Assembly (NCBI GenBank): GCA_029011315.1
Contig: JAQXLA010000023.1
Coordinates: forward strand, 1 to 48,135
Direction of reading: 5' to 3'
Origin: Desulfovibrionaceae bacterium
Lineage (GTDB): Bacteria; Desulfobacterota; Desulfovibrionia; Desulfovibrionales; Desulfovibrionaceae
DNA length: 48,135 nt
Shown one piece after another: positions 33,532-41,969 of this stretch (the first letter of the stretch is position 1; each line of letters opens with the position of its first letter). The notes below the pieces were generated by a model. It saw only the letters and a list, made by a program, of their open reading frames with translations. It ran no database searches and was not told the origin of the DNA. The position numbers were made by a program, and so were the translations under genes.

Positions 33532-34413
33532 ATGAGCGATATGAAACGCTGTCTTGGCGCACTGCTTGCCGGAAGTCTTGCTCTCGGCGGCTGCGTCAGT
33601 CAAAGTCAGGTTGATGCCATGCAGATGCGTATTAACCAGCAGGATCAGATGATCCGCACACTTCATAATCAGTTGTCCGGCGTTCAGCCTGCGCAGGCTG
33701 ATACATGGGCGCAGGTTCAGACGTTGCGTCAGGAAATGAGCACTGTGCGCGGTGAAATTGACAATTTCAATCATGCATCCGCGCCTGTCGGAGGGCTGTC
33801 CGGTCTTGCCCGCAAGGTTATGCAGCATGACGAGGCACTGCGGAATGTAGGCCGCCGATTTGATATGGATCTTGGATTGGACGCTGAAGAGGCCTCTCAG
33901 GGATCCGGATCTACGCCAGCTGTTGCCCCCGCTGCACCGCAGAGCAATACTTCAGAAAAAACATCGGCACGAGGAGCTGAGGAAACGGGACAGACAGTTC
34001 AGCCTGCAGCGAAAAAGCCGGATAAAAAAGATGCTTCAGGGGATATGGCCAAAGCTTTGTATGATGCCGGCATGGCTTCTTATAATGCCCGGAATTACAG
34101 CAGGGCATATACTTCTTTTCGGGATTTGACGCAGACATATCCGAATAGCAGATATATCGCTAATGCCTGGTATCAGCGTGGTGAATGCAGCTATCAGATG
34201 GGCAAATATATGGATGCCGCTCTTGATTTTAATCAGGTCATTACCAAATATCCGAAAAGCGGCCGGGCTCCTTCAGCTTATCTGAAACAGGGGCTGGCAT
34301 TTCAGAAAGCAGGTAAAAAGCAGGCGGCAAAGCAGAGGTTTGAAGAATTGATTCAAAAATATCCCAAGGCTCCCGAAGCGGCTCGCGCGAAGCAGGCACT
34401 GAAAAATCTGTAG
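33532..34413 (+). CDS. cpoB: Tol-Pal-associated TPR protein (CpoB/YbgF-like), lipoprotein form
   Basis: 293 aa. A lipoprotein signal ends in LALGGC with the lipidated cysteine at position 21, so this protein is probably membrane-anchored, unlike soluble E. coli CpoB. Residues about 25-85 can form a coiled coil, 120-165 are low complexity, and 170-293 hold TPR repeats (ALYDAGMASYNARNYSRAY, WYQRGECSYQMGKYMDAAL, AYLKQGLAFQKAGKKQAA). CpoB coordinates peptidoglycan synthesis and outer-membrane constriction with Tol-Pal. No tol genes are nearby. Confidence 0.87.
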   Translation: MSDMKRCLGALLAGSLALGGCVSQSQVDAMQMRINQQDQMIRTLHNQLSGVQPAQADTWAQVQTLRQEMSTVRGEIDNFNHASAPVGGLSGLARKVMQHDEALRNVGRRFDMDLGLDAEEASQGSGSTPAVAPAAPQSNTSEKTSARGAEETGQTVQPAAKKPDKKDASGDMAKALYDAGMASYNARNYSRAYTSFRDLTQTYPNSRYIANAWYQRGECSYQMGKYMDAALDFNQVITKYPKSGRAPSAYLKQGLAFQKAGKKQAAKQRFEELIQKYPKAPEAARAKQALKNL

Positions 34414-34523
34414 GCGGAGTTCTGGACAGAGATTGCCTTTTTCAGGAAAAAGCGTATGATTCTTCATTGCGCGGCGGAAGATTACGGTTCCTGAAAAGCG
34501 TTCCGCATGGGCGCTGCGATAGC

Positions 34524-34599
34524 GGATCCATAGCTCAATTGGCAGAGCCATCGGCTCATAACCGATTCGTTTCAGGTTCAAGTCCTGATGGATCCACCA
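34524..34599 (+). tRNA. tRNA-Met (anticodon CAT), CCA encoded
   Basis: 76 nt: acceptor GGATCCA/TGGATCC, D-arm TAGCTCAATTGGCAGAGC, anticodon stem ATCGG/CCGAT with loop CTCATAA, T-arm with AGGTTCAAGTCCT, genomic CCA. The elongator type is favoured because the initiator hallmarks (C1-A72 mismatch, three G-C pairs) are absent. A lysidine-modified tRNA-Ile2 with the same anticodon cannot be excluded by eye. Confidence 0.9.
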
Positions 34600-34609
34600 G
34601 AGTATTTAT

Positions 34610-34649
34610 AACAGGTTCTTTCCGCATCGGTGAGAACCTGTTTTTTTTT
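34610..34649 (+). terminator. tRNA-Met terminator
   Basis: A 10-bp stem, aacaggttct (34610-34619) with agaacctgtt (34633-34642), is followed by an uninterrupted T-run to 34649. It sits directly before the TPP riboswitch, separating the tRNA from thiC. Confidence 0.9.
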
Positions 34650-34650
34650 G

Positions 34651-34735
34651 CTGGGGGAGTCCCTGGTGGGGCTGAGAACGGGAACAGGTCCCGGACCCTT
34701 TGAACCTGATGCAGATCATACTGCCGCAGGGAAGC
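34651..34735 (+). promoter_or_regulatory. TPP riboswitch (THI element)
   Basis: The conserved thi-box elements are present in order: GGGGAGTCCCTGGTGGGGCTGA, an ACGGGAACAGGTCCCGG hairpin arm, ACCCTTTGAACCTGATGCAG, and the closing CTGCCGCAGGGAAGC. It binds thiamine pyrophosphate and represses the downstream gene. The segment 34736-34809 before the thiC ATG contains small hairpins (for example GTGCC/GGCAC near 34740-34755) but no clear T-run, so control may be at translation. Because the terminator at 34649 ends 2 nt before the aptamer, the promoter must lie upstream within or before the terminator region, or be the tRNA read-through. Confidence 0.93.
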
Positions 34736-34809
34736 TGTCTGTGCCGACGGGGCACCAAAGTCCGAGTCGCCCGGCTCGAAGGGGAAACGTTTTGATAGAG
34801 GAGAGCGAG

Positions 34810-36117
34810 ATGATCTTTTCTCAAAATACGGCTTTGGCTTCGCTTTTTGAGCGGTACGGCGAACAGATTGCCAGTGAAGAATGTCTGGATTCGGCAATAG
34901 TTCGTTCGCTGATTGAACACGGTAAAATGGTTTTTCTTGGCAACCCGAAGCATGAAAATATCCGTCCTATTCTTGTAGGACAGCCTTCACGAGTTAAGGT
35001 GAATGCAAATATCGGCACTTCGCCGCTGTGTGATTGTCCGCAAACAGAATTGAAAAAGCTGAAAACTGCTCTTGATGCCGGAGCGGATACGGTAATGGAT
35101 TTGTCCATTTCAGGGGATTTGGACGGTATCCGTAAGAAAATGCTGTCAGCTTGTTCCGCTCCTGTCGGAACAGTTCCCATGTATGCCGTAGGACAGAAAA
35201 TTCTCGATGCCGACGGAGATGTGGCTGACATGGATCCGGCTATGCTGTTTGCTGAAGTGGAAACGCAGGCAAAGCAGGGTGTTGATTTTATGACGCTGCA
35301 CTGCGGCCTGACTCGCCGGGGCGCAGAATGGGCGGCGCAAGAGGAATATGGCATGTCCCGTGTGATGGGCATTGTGTCCCGAGGGGGATCGATGCTGGCG
35401 CGCTGGATGCTGCACAATAATCGGGAAAATCCTCTGCTGGAGGGTTTTGATAAGCTCATCGATATTGCCAGAGCCTATAATGTCACTCTGTCGCTTGGCG
35501 ATGGACTGCGTCCTGGAGCCGGAGTTGATGCCGGAGATTCAGCTCAGTGGGAGGAAGTCATCACGCTTGGACGTCTGGCCGCAAGAGCTTTGGATGCCGG
35601 CGTTCAGTGTATGATTGAAGGACCCGGACATGTGGCCATGAATCAGGTGGAAGCTCAGATTACCGGCATCAAGCGCCTGACGAACGGATCTCCCTTATAT
35701 GTTCTCGGACCATTGGTCACAGATACCGCAGCGGGATACGATCATATTGCCGGGGCTATCGGCGGTGCAATTGCCGTGCGGGCTGGCGTGGATTTTCTCT
35801 GCTATCTGACGCCTGCTGAGCATTTGACTCTGCCTGATGAGCAGGATGTCCGTCTTGGCGTCATGGCTTCGCGCATTGCCGCTCAGGCCGGAGAAACAGC
35901 TATGGGGCGTCCGGCTGCGGTCAGGCGGGAAGCGGACATGAACAGAGCCCGCAAGGCTCTGGATTGGGAAGGCATGAAAAATGCCGCTCTGGATCCTCTG
36001 TCTGTGGAACGGCGCCGTGAACCGCATCGCGATCATGAAGAATGCGCAATGTGCGGGAAGTTTTGCGCTGTAAAGATGCTGCGTGACGCAAAAAAGGGGA
36101 CTGAAGCGAATCAGTAA
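34810..36117 (+). CDS. thiC: Phosphomethylpyrimidine synthase ThiC
   Basis: A non-canonical radical-SAM enzyme that rearranges aminoimidazole ribotide to hydroxymethylpyrimidine phosphate. The 4Fe-4S site CAMCGKFC (C-x2-C-x3-C) is at residues about 412-419 of 435. Other motifs: VNANIGTSP, DLSISGDLDGIR, EGPGHVAMNQVEAQ, LGPLVTDTAAGYDHI. The open frame extends upstream into the riboswitch, but the ATG at 34810, preceded by GAGGAGAG, is the real start. The length matches the shorter anaerobe type; the TPP riboswitch favours thiamine over a BzaF-like benzimidazole role. Confidence 0.96.
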   Translation: MIFSQNTALASLFERYGEQIASEECLDSAIVRSLIEHGKMVFLGNPKHENIRPILVGQPSRVKVNANIGTSPLCDCPQTELKKLKTALDAGADTVMDLSISGDLDGIRKKMLSACSAPVGTVPMYAVGQKILDADGDVADMDPAMLFAEVETQAKQGVDFMTLHCGLTRRGAEWAAQEEYGMSRVMGIVSRGGSMLARWMLHNNRENPLLEGFDKLIDIARAYNVTLSLGDGLRPGAGVDAGDSAQWEEVITLGRLAARALDAGVQCMIEGPGHVAMNQVEAQITGIKRLTNGSPLYVLGPLVTDTAAGYDHIAGAIGGAIAVRAGVDFLCYLTPAEHLTLPDEQDVRLGVMASRIAAQAGETAMGRPAAVRREADMNRARKALDWEGMKNAALDPLSVERRREPHRDHEECAMCGKFCAVKMLRDAKKGTEANQ

Positions 36118-36241
36118 GCTGGCAGAGCAGGAGGCTTCCTCCGAATTTTTCGGCCTCTTGTCAATCTCCCGTCTTCACTGTATATCTGGTAGACCCGCTG
36201 TGCGGTTTTTTGTTTTTACTGCCATTTTTCTTGGAGGTTCT

Positions 36242-36664
36242 ATGTTTGTTTCTGTCGCCCATGCTATGGGCAATGCCGGTGCCGCTGGTGCGCAGGATCC
36301 CTTTATGCAGTTTCTTCCGCTTCTTATCATGCTGGCCATTTTTTATTTTCTGCTTATTCGTCCGCAGCAGAAAAAGGCCAAGGAACATAAGAATATGCTG
36401 AATGCGCTTAAAAAAGATGACGTTGTGCTGACGACGGGCGGACTGGTCGGCCGCATTAAGGAACTGAAAGGCGATGTTCTGGTTCTCGATCTTGGTAGCA
36501 ATGTCGTCGTGAATCTGCGTCGCGATTATGTTGTGGATCTGGCCGCTCCTGAGGAAAAAGTTGGCAAGCCTGAAAAGAGTCGCAAGGCAGATAAATCTGA
36601 GAAGGCCGCTGTTGCTGATGTGAAGGAACCGGCTCAGCCTGAAACCGAAGAAACAAAGAAATAG
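36242..36664 (+). CDS. yajC: Preprotein translocase subunit YajC
   Basis: The small single-pass partner of SecDF. 140 aa: helix FLPLLIMLAIFYFLLIRPQQ followed by KKAKEHKNML, a conserved VVLTTGGLVGRI segment, and a Lys/Glu-rich C-terminal tail longer than in E. coli (110 aa). GGAGG lies 5 nt before the ATG at 36242; the frame is open further upstream but without a ribosome-binding site. First gene of yajC-secD-secF. Confidence 0.93.
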   Translation: MFVSVAHAMGNAGAAGAQDPFMQFLPLLIMLAIFYFLLIRPQQKKAKEHKNMLNALKKDDVVLTTGGLVGRIKELKGDVLVLDLGSNVVVNLRRDYVVDLAAPEEKVGKPEKSRKADKSEKAAVADVKEPAQPETEETKK

Positions 36665-36784
36665 TGTCTTCCGTCTACGAGACGGCAGTTTTTTGCAAAC
36701 ACGGGTGCCGGGATTCCTGAACGCGGGATTTCTCGGCATCGTCATTTCCGGAGTTTCGCAGGAATTGTCCGGAAAGGGGATTGC

Positions 36785-38347
36785 ATGAAAAGTATAAGTT
36801 GGCGCATCGCTGTATCGCTTTTGGTGCTGCTGATTGGCCTGGCGTATGTCCTTCCGAGCTTTATGGAAAGTTCCTTTGTTTTTTTGCCGTCGAAACGCAT
36901 CAGCCTGGGGTTAGATCTGAAAGGCGGCATGCACTTGACGCTCGGTGTGGAAACCGACAAGGCGGTCAGCAATTCCCTGGCTCTGAGCGGACAGGAACTG
37001 CGTATCCAGGCCGCGGAAAAGGGGTTGACTGTTCTGCGTTCCCGCCTGACGCCTGACGGACGGCTGGAATTTTTGCTTCCGAGAGAATCTCAGCGTGCTG
37101 ACCTGGAACAGTTGCTCAAGGATAAATTTCCTCAGCTTGCTATTGACGATCCTGTGCCTGGAGAAGGCGGCGGCCTGCGTTTTTTTGCCTCATATACGGA
37201 TGAGGACAGAAAGAAAATCGAAGACATGGCTTTAGATCAAGCCGTGCGCACAATCCGGAACCGCATTGATCAGTTCGGAGTGGCGGAACCGGACATTCGC
37301 AAACTGTCCGATTTTCGTATTCAGATTCAGCTCCCTGGCATGACGGATGCCAAGCGCGCTGTTCAGCTGGTGGGACAGACCGCTCAGCTGACTTTTCATC
37401 TCGTTCGGGATGATTTGAATCCACAGGATATTCTGCCTCCTGGTGTTGCTCCTTTCCCCATGACAGAAGGTGGAGACAGCGGCAGAACACTGCTGTTGGA
37501 TAAAGAGCCACTGATGACGGGAGAAGACGTGGCCGATGCTCGTCCGTCCTTTGACGGTCGGGACAACAGTCCCTGTGTATCCCTGGCGTTTAATGCCCGT
37601 GGCGCGGCGATGTTTGAGCGCGTTACCGGCGAAAATGTGAAGCACCGCATGGCGATTGTACTGGACGGCAAGGTTTACAGTGCTCCTACGATTCAGGAAC
37701 GGATTGGCGGCGGACATGCCAGCATTACCGGACGCTTTACAGCTGCTGAAGCTCAGGATCTGGCCATTGTGCTGCGTGCCGGTTCGCTTCCTGCCCCGGT
37801 CAAAATTTTGGAAGAGCGTACGGTTGGGCCTTCTCTGGGAGAGGAATCCATTCGTGCCGGAATTCTGGCCGCAATAGTCGGAGCAGCAGCCGTAGTAATC
37901 ATGATGCCTCTGTATTATGGGATAGCTGGCCTGCTGGCGGATGTCATGCTGAGCTGCACCATACTGCTTTTGCTGGGCGGTCTGGCGGGATTCGGCGCGA
38001 CGCTGACGCTGCCGGGCATCGCCGGTATCGTTCTGACCATTGGTATGTCTGTTGACGCCAATGTCCTGATATTTGAGCGTATCAGAGAGGAAATCCGCTA
38101 TGGCAGAAATGCTGTGGAAGCGGTTCGGAAGGGATTTGATATGGCAACGGTTTCCATTGTCGACTCAAATCTCACGACGATTATTGCGGCGGCTATTCTG
38201 TATCAGTTCGGCACAGGGCCGGTACGGGGATTTGCCGTGACGCTGACACTGGGAATACTGGCCTCAATGTTTACGGCAATTTTCATGTCGAGAACGGCTT
38301 TCGGCATCTGGCTCCGCAGCAATGGCGGCAAATCCATCAGTATTTAG
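36785..38347 (+). CDS. secD: Protein translocase subunit SecD
   Basis: Uses the proton gradient to help complete protein export. 520 aa. The N-terminal helix is followed by the family signature GLDLKGGMHLTLGV, the large periplasmic P1 domain, ARGAAMFERVTGEN and the C-terminal RND-type helices with GMSVDANVLIFERIREE (TM4 acidic site) and a GFDMATVSIVDSNLTTI loop. AAAGGGG precedes the ATG. It is separated from secF by 12 nt. Confidence 0.97.
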   Translation: MKSISWRIAVSLLVLLIGLAYVLPSFMESSFVFLPSKRISLGLDLKGGMHLTLGVETDKAVSNSLALSGQELRIQAAEKGLTVLRSRLTPDGRLEFLLPRESQRADLEQLLKDKFPQLAIDDPVPGEGGGLRFFASYTDEDRKKIEDMALDQAVRTIRNRIDQFGVAEPDIRKLSDFRIQIQLPGMTDAKRAVQLVGQTAQLTFHLVRDDLNPQDILPPGVAPFPMTEGGDSGRTLLLDKEPLMTGEDVADARPSFDGRDNSPCVSLAFNARGAAMFERVTGENVKHRMAIVLDGKVYSAPTIQERIGGGHASITGRFTAAEAQDLAIVLRAGSLPAPVKILEERTVGPSLGEESIRAGILAAIVGAAAVVIMMPLYYGIAGLLADVMLSCTILLLLGGLAGFGATLTLPGIAGIVLTIGMSVDANVLIFERIREEIRYGRNAVEAVRKGFDMATVSIVDSNLTTIIAAAILYQFGTGPVRGFAVTLTLGILASMFTAIFMSRTAFGIWLRSNGGKSISI

Positions 38348-38359
38348 GGAGAGTAGGCT

Positions 38360-39472
38360 ATGAGCCTGAACTTTTTTCATCCGGAGCGGGATATCAACTT
38401 TACCGGATTCCGCTACATAGGGTACGCCTTTTCCGCCGTTTTGCTTTTGGTTGGCCTAGTTGCGGCGGTTTTGAATGGCGGTCCGACATACGGTGTGGAT
38501 TTTGCCGGCGGGGCGGCTGTGCAGATTGGCTTGGAAAAGCCGGCGGACGATGAAGCGATCAAGAAAACGCTGGCTCCCATGCATGTCGCCGGGCTCATGG
38601 TGCAGCAGTACGGATCGGACGGCAAAAGCTATTTGATTCGTTTTGCGCAGAATGAGCAGATGAGCGGGGAAACGGTTCGCAGCCGTCTTTTGCGCAATTT
38701 TGCCGCCGGTCTGCCGGATAATTCAGTAACTATTGAACGCTTTGAGATGGTCGGTCCGAAAGTCGGCGCGGATCTGCGCAATGCGGCTCTTCAGGCCATG
38801 TATTTTGCCATTTTGCTGATCACTGTGTATATCTCCGGGCGTTTTGAACAGCGTTGGATGATTGCGGCTGTCATGGCATGCGCATTGGGAGGAGCCATGT
38901 ATCTCATGGGGTTCCTCAATCTGGATATGTCTTTGCGTGTTTCTGCCGCGTTGGCTGTGACGCTGATACTGTGCTGGAGACTTAAACTGAATTTCGCGCT
39001 TGGTGCTATCATCGGACTTATTCATGATGTGCTGGCGACGATAGGTATTTTGATTCTGCTGGGGCGTGAATTCGATTTGAACATCATCGCCGCGTTGCTG
39101 ACGTTGGTCGGCTATTCGCTGAACGATACGATTATTATTTATGATCGCATCCGTGAATCACTGAGAAATCAGAAGCCCAAGCAGCTCAAGGCTATGTCCG
39201 ATATTATCAACAGCAGCGTGACCCGCAGTCTCGGACGGACGATCATGACGTCGGTTACAACGCTTGTTGCGGCACTCAGTCTGTATATTTTGGGTGGAGA
39301 CACCATTCGGGATTTTGCTCTGACGATGATTCTCGGTGTCATCATCGGAACGTATTCGACGATTTTTGTCTGTTCTCCGGTACTCCTGATTTTTGGCGAT
39401 ACGGAGCATTACCTTCGTCCAGTCCGGAAGACGCCTGCCTATGAAAGACCTGGAGAGCACGGCGTGGTCTAG
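38360..39472 (+). CDS. secF: Protein translocase subunit SecF
   Basis: 370 aa with six membrane helices. The N-terminal GVDFAGGAAVQIG motif, the periplasmic domain to about residue 130, VGPKVGADLRNAALQAM and the TM4 motif GYSLNDTIIIYDRIRESLR are all present. It forms a complex with SecD. The ATG has GGAG upstream. Last gene of the yajC-secDF operon, followed by a terminator. Confidence 0.97.
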   Translation: MSLNFFHPERDINFTGFRYIGYAFSAVLLLVGLVAAVLNGGPTYGVDFAGGAAVQIGLEKPADDEAIKKTLAPMHVAGLMVQQYGSDGKSYLIRFAQNEQMSGETVRSRLLRNFAAGLPDNSVTIERFEMVGPKVGADLRNAALQAMYFAILLITVYISGRFEQRWMIAAVMACALGGAMYLMGFLNLDMSLRVSAALAVTLILCWRLKLNFALGAIIGLIHDVLATIGILILLGREFDLNIIAALLTLVGYSLNDTIIIYDRIRESLRNQKPKQLKAMSDIINSSVTRSLGRTIMTSVTTLVAALSLYILGGDTIRDFALTMILGVIIGTYSTIFVCSPVLLIFGDTEHYLRPVRKTPAYERPGEHGVV

Positions 39473-39492
39473 TGAAAATCTGATAGTTTTTT

Positions 39493-39526
39493 AAGGCCGC
39501 ATTTCTTACGAACTTGCGGCCTTTTT
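39493..39526 (+). terminator. Terminator of yajC-secD-secF
   Basis: A 9-bp stem, aaggccgca (39493-39501) with tgcggcctt (39515-39523), is followed by TTTG. It lies 20 nt after the secF stop. Confidence 0.85.
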
Positions 39527-39560
39527 GATGCGGAATGCTCAGAAAGCAATGCGGATACGG

Positions 39561-39662
39561 ATGGAGGTGATAAGACAGCCAAAAATGAATAGTACGTCGA
39601 TTTTGGAAAATTTTTTGAAAAATGCCATTTTTTTTCTGAAAATAGTAAAATTTTTTGTATAA
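39561..39662 (+). CDS. Possible small hydrophobic peptide (33 aa)
   Basis: An ATG at 39561 (or an in-frame ATG at 39585) opens a frame ending in TAA at 39660-39662. The C-terminal part, FLKNAIFFLKIVKFFV, is strongly hydrophobic with spaced lysines. A perfect GGAGGTGAT lies at 39563-39571, within the longer form and 14 nt before the second ATG, so the spacing is not ideal for either start. The region is very AT-rich, so the frame may be chance. The rest of this gap (39663-39734) is an AT-rich promoter-like region with TATAAT at 39658-39663 and TTGACA at 39700-39705. Confidence 0.25.
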   Translation: MEVIRQPKMNSTSILENFLKNAIFFLKIVKFFV

Positions 39663-39734
39663 TATTAAATTTTTTCTGTATTTATTGGAAAATATTGATT
39701 TGACAAAGTTTTTCGAGTTCATTAGCTTCAATCC

Positions 39735-40757
39735 ATGAGAAAAGTTCATCTTCATCTTTTGACAATTCTGCTGCTTTGCGCGACATGGGCTGCGGTAAGC
39801 GGCTGTGCGCAGAAAAAGCATGACGATGCTTTCTCCGACAATGAAGAAAATTATGCCTTGGCGGGCTTCTTCGATTCGGAAGAGGATGAGAGCCGCGTCA
39901 TGCCCTATAGTGAGGGGCTGGGAGATCTTCCTCAAGATCGAAAACGTGAGGAATCCAATCCGGCGGACTGGGATTATCGCACAGCTCTGACTCCGCATAC
40001 GTACAACGGCAAATCTCTGATAAAAACGGCCAGAAGTGCCTTGGGGACTCGGTATGTATTTGGAGGCACGACGACAGCCGGCTTTGACTGCTCTGGTTTT
40101 GTCCGGTGGTCCTATCAGAGAGTGGGCATCAATTTGCCCCGCACAGCCAGAGAGCAGTCGCAGATCGGAAGGCGCATTGCCAGAATTGATGATCTTCGCG
40201 TCGGAGATATTGTCTCTTTTCGCAGACGAGGCGGATACCATACTGGTATTTATCTTGGGGACAGAAAATTCATTCACAGTCCCAGAACTAACAAGCGTGT
40301 GGAAATCACTTCCATCGATACGCCGTATTTTCGCTCCAATTTTCTGTTTGGCAGACGCGTTAAAGGTATGACGCTGGAAGAGAGGAATGATGCCAAGCAT
40401 CTGCTGGCGATGCATGAATCGGGCAAGCTGGATTCGCCCAATCATAAATATTTTTCTGAAAGGAAAAAGAGCAGCAAAACTTTATCCGGAAAAAAAGCAA
40501 GGTCGTTCAGAGAAATTGCGCGCAGCAGTAAGAAAGCTCAGTCTGCTAAATCTGCCAAAATGGAAAAGCGCAGCTTCGGCAAAAAGCATCTGGCTTCCAC
40601 TTCCACTCAGAAAACTTCTCAGCTTCGGCATAAGCAGAATGCCAGATCTGCCAAGAAGGCGGTGGTGAAATCGTCGTCAGCAAAAACGAAGAAGCAGGTT
40701 TCCGTCAGCAAGAAACAATCCGTAAAAAAAGGTAAAAAATCTGCAAAAAAGGAATAG
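39735..40757 (+). CDS. NlpC/P60 peptidoglycan hydrolase lipoprotein with basic tail
   Basis: 340 aa in three parts. A lipoprotein signal ends VSGC (lipidated Cys24). Residues about 94-210 are an NlpC/P60 cysteine peptidase domain: Cys119 in FDCSGFVRWSY, His169 in GGYHTGIYLG, and His181 in FIHSP, with RVGDIVSF between. Residues 242-340 are a Lys/Ser/Ala-rich, strongly basic, low-complexity tail with SAK/KKA repeats reminiscent of histone H1-like tails. It should cut or remodel cell-wall stem peptides in the periplasm. The tail may bind anionic surfaces such as LPS, teichoic-like polymers or DNA (inference). Confidence 0.9.
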   Translation: MRKVHLHLLTILLLCATWAAVSGCAQKKHDDAFSDNEENYALAGFFDSEEDESRVMPYSEGLGDLPQDRKREESNPADWDYRTALTPHTYNGKSLIKTARSALGTRYVFGGTTTAGFDCSGFVRWSYQRVGINLPRTAREQSQIGRRIARIDDLRVGDIVSFRRRGGYHTGIYLGDRKFIHSPRTNKRVEITSIDTPYFRSNFLFGRRVKGMTLEERNDAKHLLAMHESGKLDSPNHKYFSERKKSSKTLSGKKARSFREIARSSKKAQSAKSAKMEKRSFGKKHLASTSTQKTSQLRHKQNARSAKKAVVKSSSAKTKKQVSVSKKQSVKKGKKSAKKE

Positions 40758-40773
40758 TCAGAATGGAATGCAG

Positions 40774-40813
40774 ACAATAGCGGCGGCCATGATGGCTGTC
40801 GCTATTGTTTTTG
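40774..40813 (+). terminator. Terminator after the NlpC/P60 gene
   Basis: A 9-bp outer stem, acaatagcg (40774-40782) with cgctattgt (40800-40808), has a partly paired interior and is followed by TTTTTG. A short direct repeat of tttttgatcgat follows at about 40807-40831. Confidence 0.8.
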
Positions 40814-40844
40814 ATCGATGTTTTTGATCGATTAGGATGTGTCA

Positions 40845-41969
40845 ATGCGTACACTGCAGATAGTCAATGTCCGCTGGTTTAATGCAACAGCGTGGTACGG
40901 TATTCGTCTGGCGAAGCTTCTGGGCGATGCGGGACATGAATCTCTCGTCGTTGGGCTTGACGGCACGGAATCCTTTCAGATTGCAAAACAGCTTGGGCTC
41001 AATACGGTTGCTCTGCCGCTGAATACGAAAAATCCTCTGGATTTTCCCGGTCTGCTGCTTTCCATGCGCCGTCTAATCCGTTCGTTTCGTCCGGATATTG
41101 TCAATTGTCACAGAGGCGAGTCTTTCTTATTTTGGGCAATGCTGAAACATGCGGGAAAATATGCGCTTATCCGTACTCGAGGAGATCAGCGTCTTCCGAA
41201 AAGTGGACTGATCAACCGTTTTCTGCATGCTCAGACAGCTGAAGCCGTTATTACAACCAATACCGCCATGCAACGGCATTTTTCTGAGGTCATGCATGTT
41301 CCGGCCGATCAGCTGTGCTGTATTTTCGGAGGCGTTGACACAAAGCAGTTTGCCTTCCGAAAAGAAGAAGCGGAGCGCATGCGGCATAAATGGCACATCA
41401 GTCCGGATGAAACGGTCATCGGTCTTTTGGGAAGATTTGACAGGGTGAAGGGACAGAAAGAGCTGCTGGAGGTGGCTTCACGCTTAATCCGCAAGGGAAT
41501 GAATCTTCGTATTGTTCTGATTGGCTTCCCGACGGCAACCTCTCAGAGGGAAATTGAAAAGTGGATTGATGCATACGGCATGAGGCGGCATACAATGATT
41601 ACGGGAAAGGTCGATAATGTCGCTGCCTGCATTTCCGCATTGGATATCGGTGTGATTCCTTCCTTATGGTCCGAGGCCATCGCTCGAGCCGCTCTGGAAA
41701 TGATGGCATGTGCCCGGCCCATACTTGCCTCTTCCGTGGGAGTCATGCCGGATCTCCTCTCTGATGAAGCTTTGTTTTGTCCGGGAGATGTCGATGCCAT
41801 GGAGCAGAAGCTTGCCCATGCTGTTCTGGATCCTGCGTGGAGAAGCCGTCTTGCGGCCAGCAGTCTGTCAAGGCTGCCTGAACTGACGGATGAAGCCTTT
41901 CTGGAACAGACTCTGGCGGTTTATACAAAGGCTCTTTACAGCAGAAACTCTGCTGCTTCTGCAAGGTAA
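40845..41969 (+). CDS. GT4-type glycosyltransferase (probable LPS/cell-envelope)
   Basis: 374 aa, GT-B fold. N-terminal domain about 1-165 (acceptor side) and a C-terminal glycosyl transferases group 1 domain: GLLGRFDRVKGQKELLEVA near residue 192 and the EX7E motif in SEAIARAALEMMA near residue 275. Convergent with, and overlapping by 34 nt, the heptose-bisphosphate phosphatase gmhB, so an LPS-core heptosyltransferase-like or other glycan role is likely. The ATG at 40845 has AGGA 7 nt upstream; an in-frame GTG at 40839 is less likely. Donor and acceptor are unknown. Confidence 0.85.
   Translation: MRTLQIVNVRWFNATAWYGIRLAKLLGDAGHESLVVGLDGTESFQIAKQLGLNTVALPLNTKNPLDFPGLLLSMRRLIRSFRPDIVNCHRGESFLFWAMLKHAGKYALIRTRGDQRLPKSGLINRFLHAQTAEAVITTNTAMQRHFSEVMHVPADQLCCIFGGVDTKQFAFRKEEAERMRHKWHISPDETVIGLLGRFDRVKGQKELLEVASRLIRKGMNLRIVLIGFPTATSQREIEKWIDAYGMRRHTMITGKVDNVAACISALDIGVIPSLWSEAIARAALEMMACARPILASSVGVMPDLLSDEALFCPGDVDAMEQKLAHAVLDPAWRSRLAASSLSRLPELTDEAFLEQTLAVYTKALYSRNSAASAR

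Noticed and set aside
34630..34809. N-terminal extension of thiC into the upstream region
   Set aside because: The extension is the TPP riboswitch sequence; the ATG at 34810 has a proper Shine-Dalgarno and matches the ThiC N-terminus.
39342..40445. Long minus-strand frame (367 codons) opposite secF end and the NlpC/P60 gene
   Set aside because: It is antisense to two well-supported genes, shows no recognisable domains and has a composition typical of a reverse-frame shadow.
40807..40831. Direct repeat of tttttgatcgat after the NlpC/P60 terminator
   Set aside because: Only two short copies; probably a local duplication of the terminator tail with no evident role.
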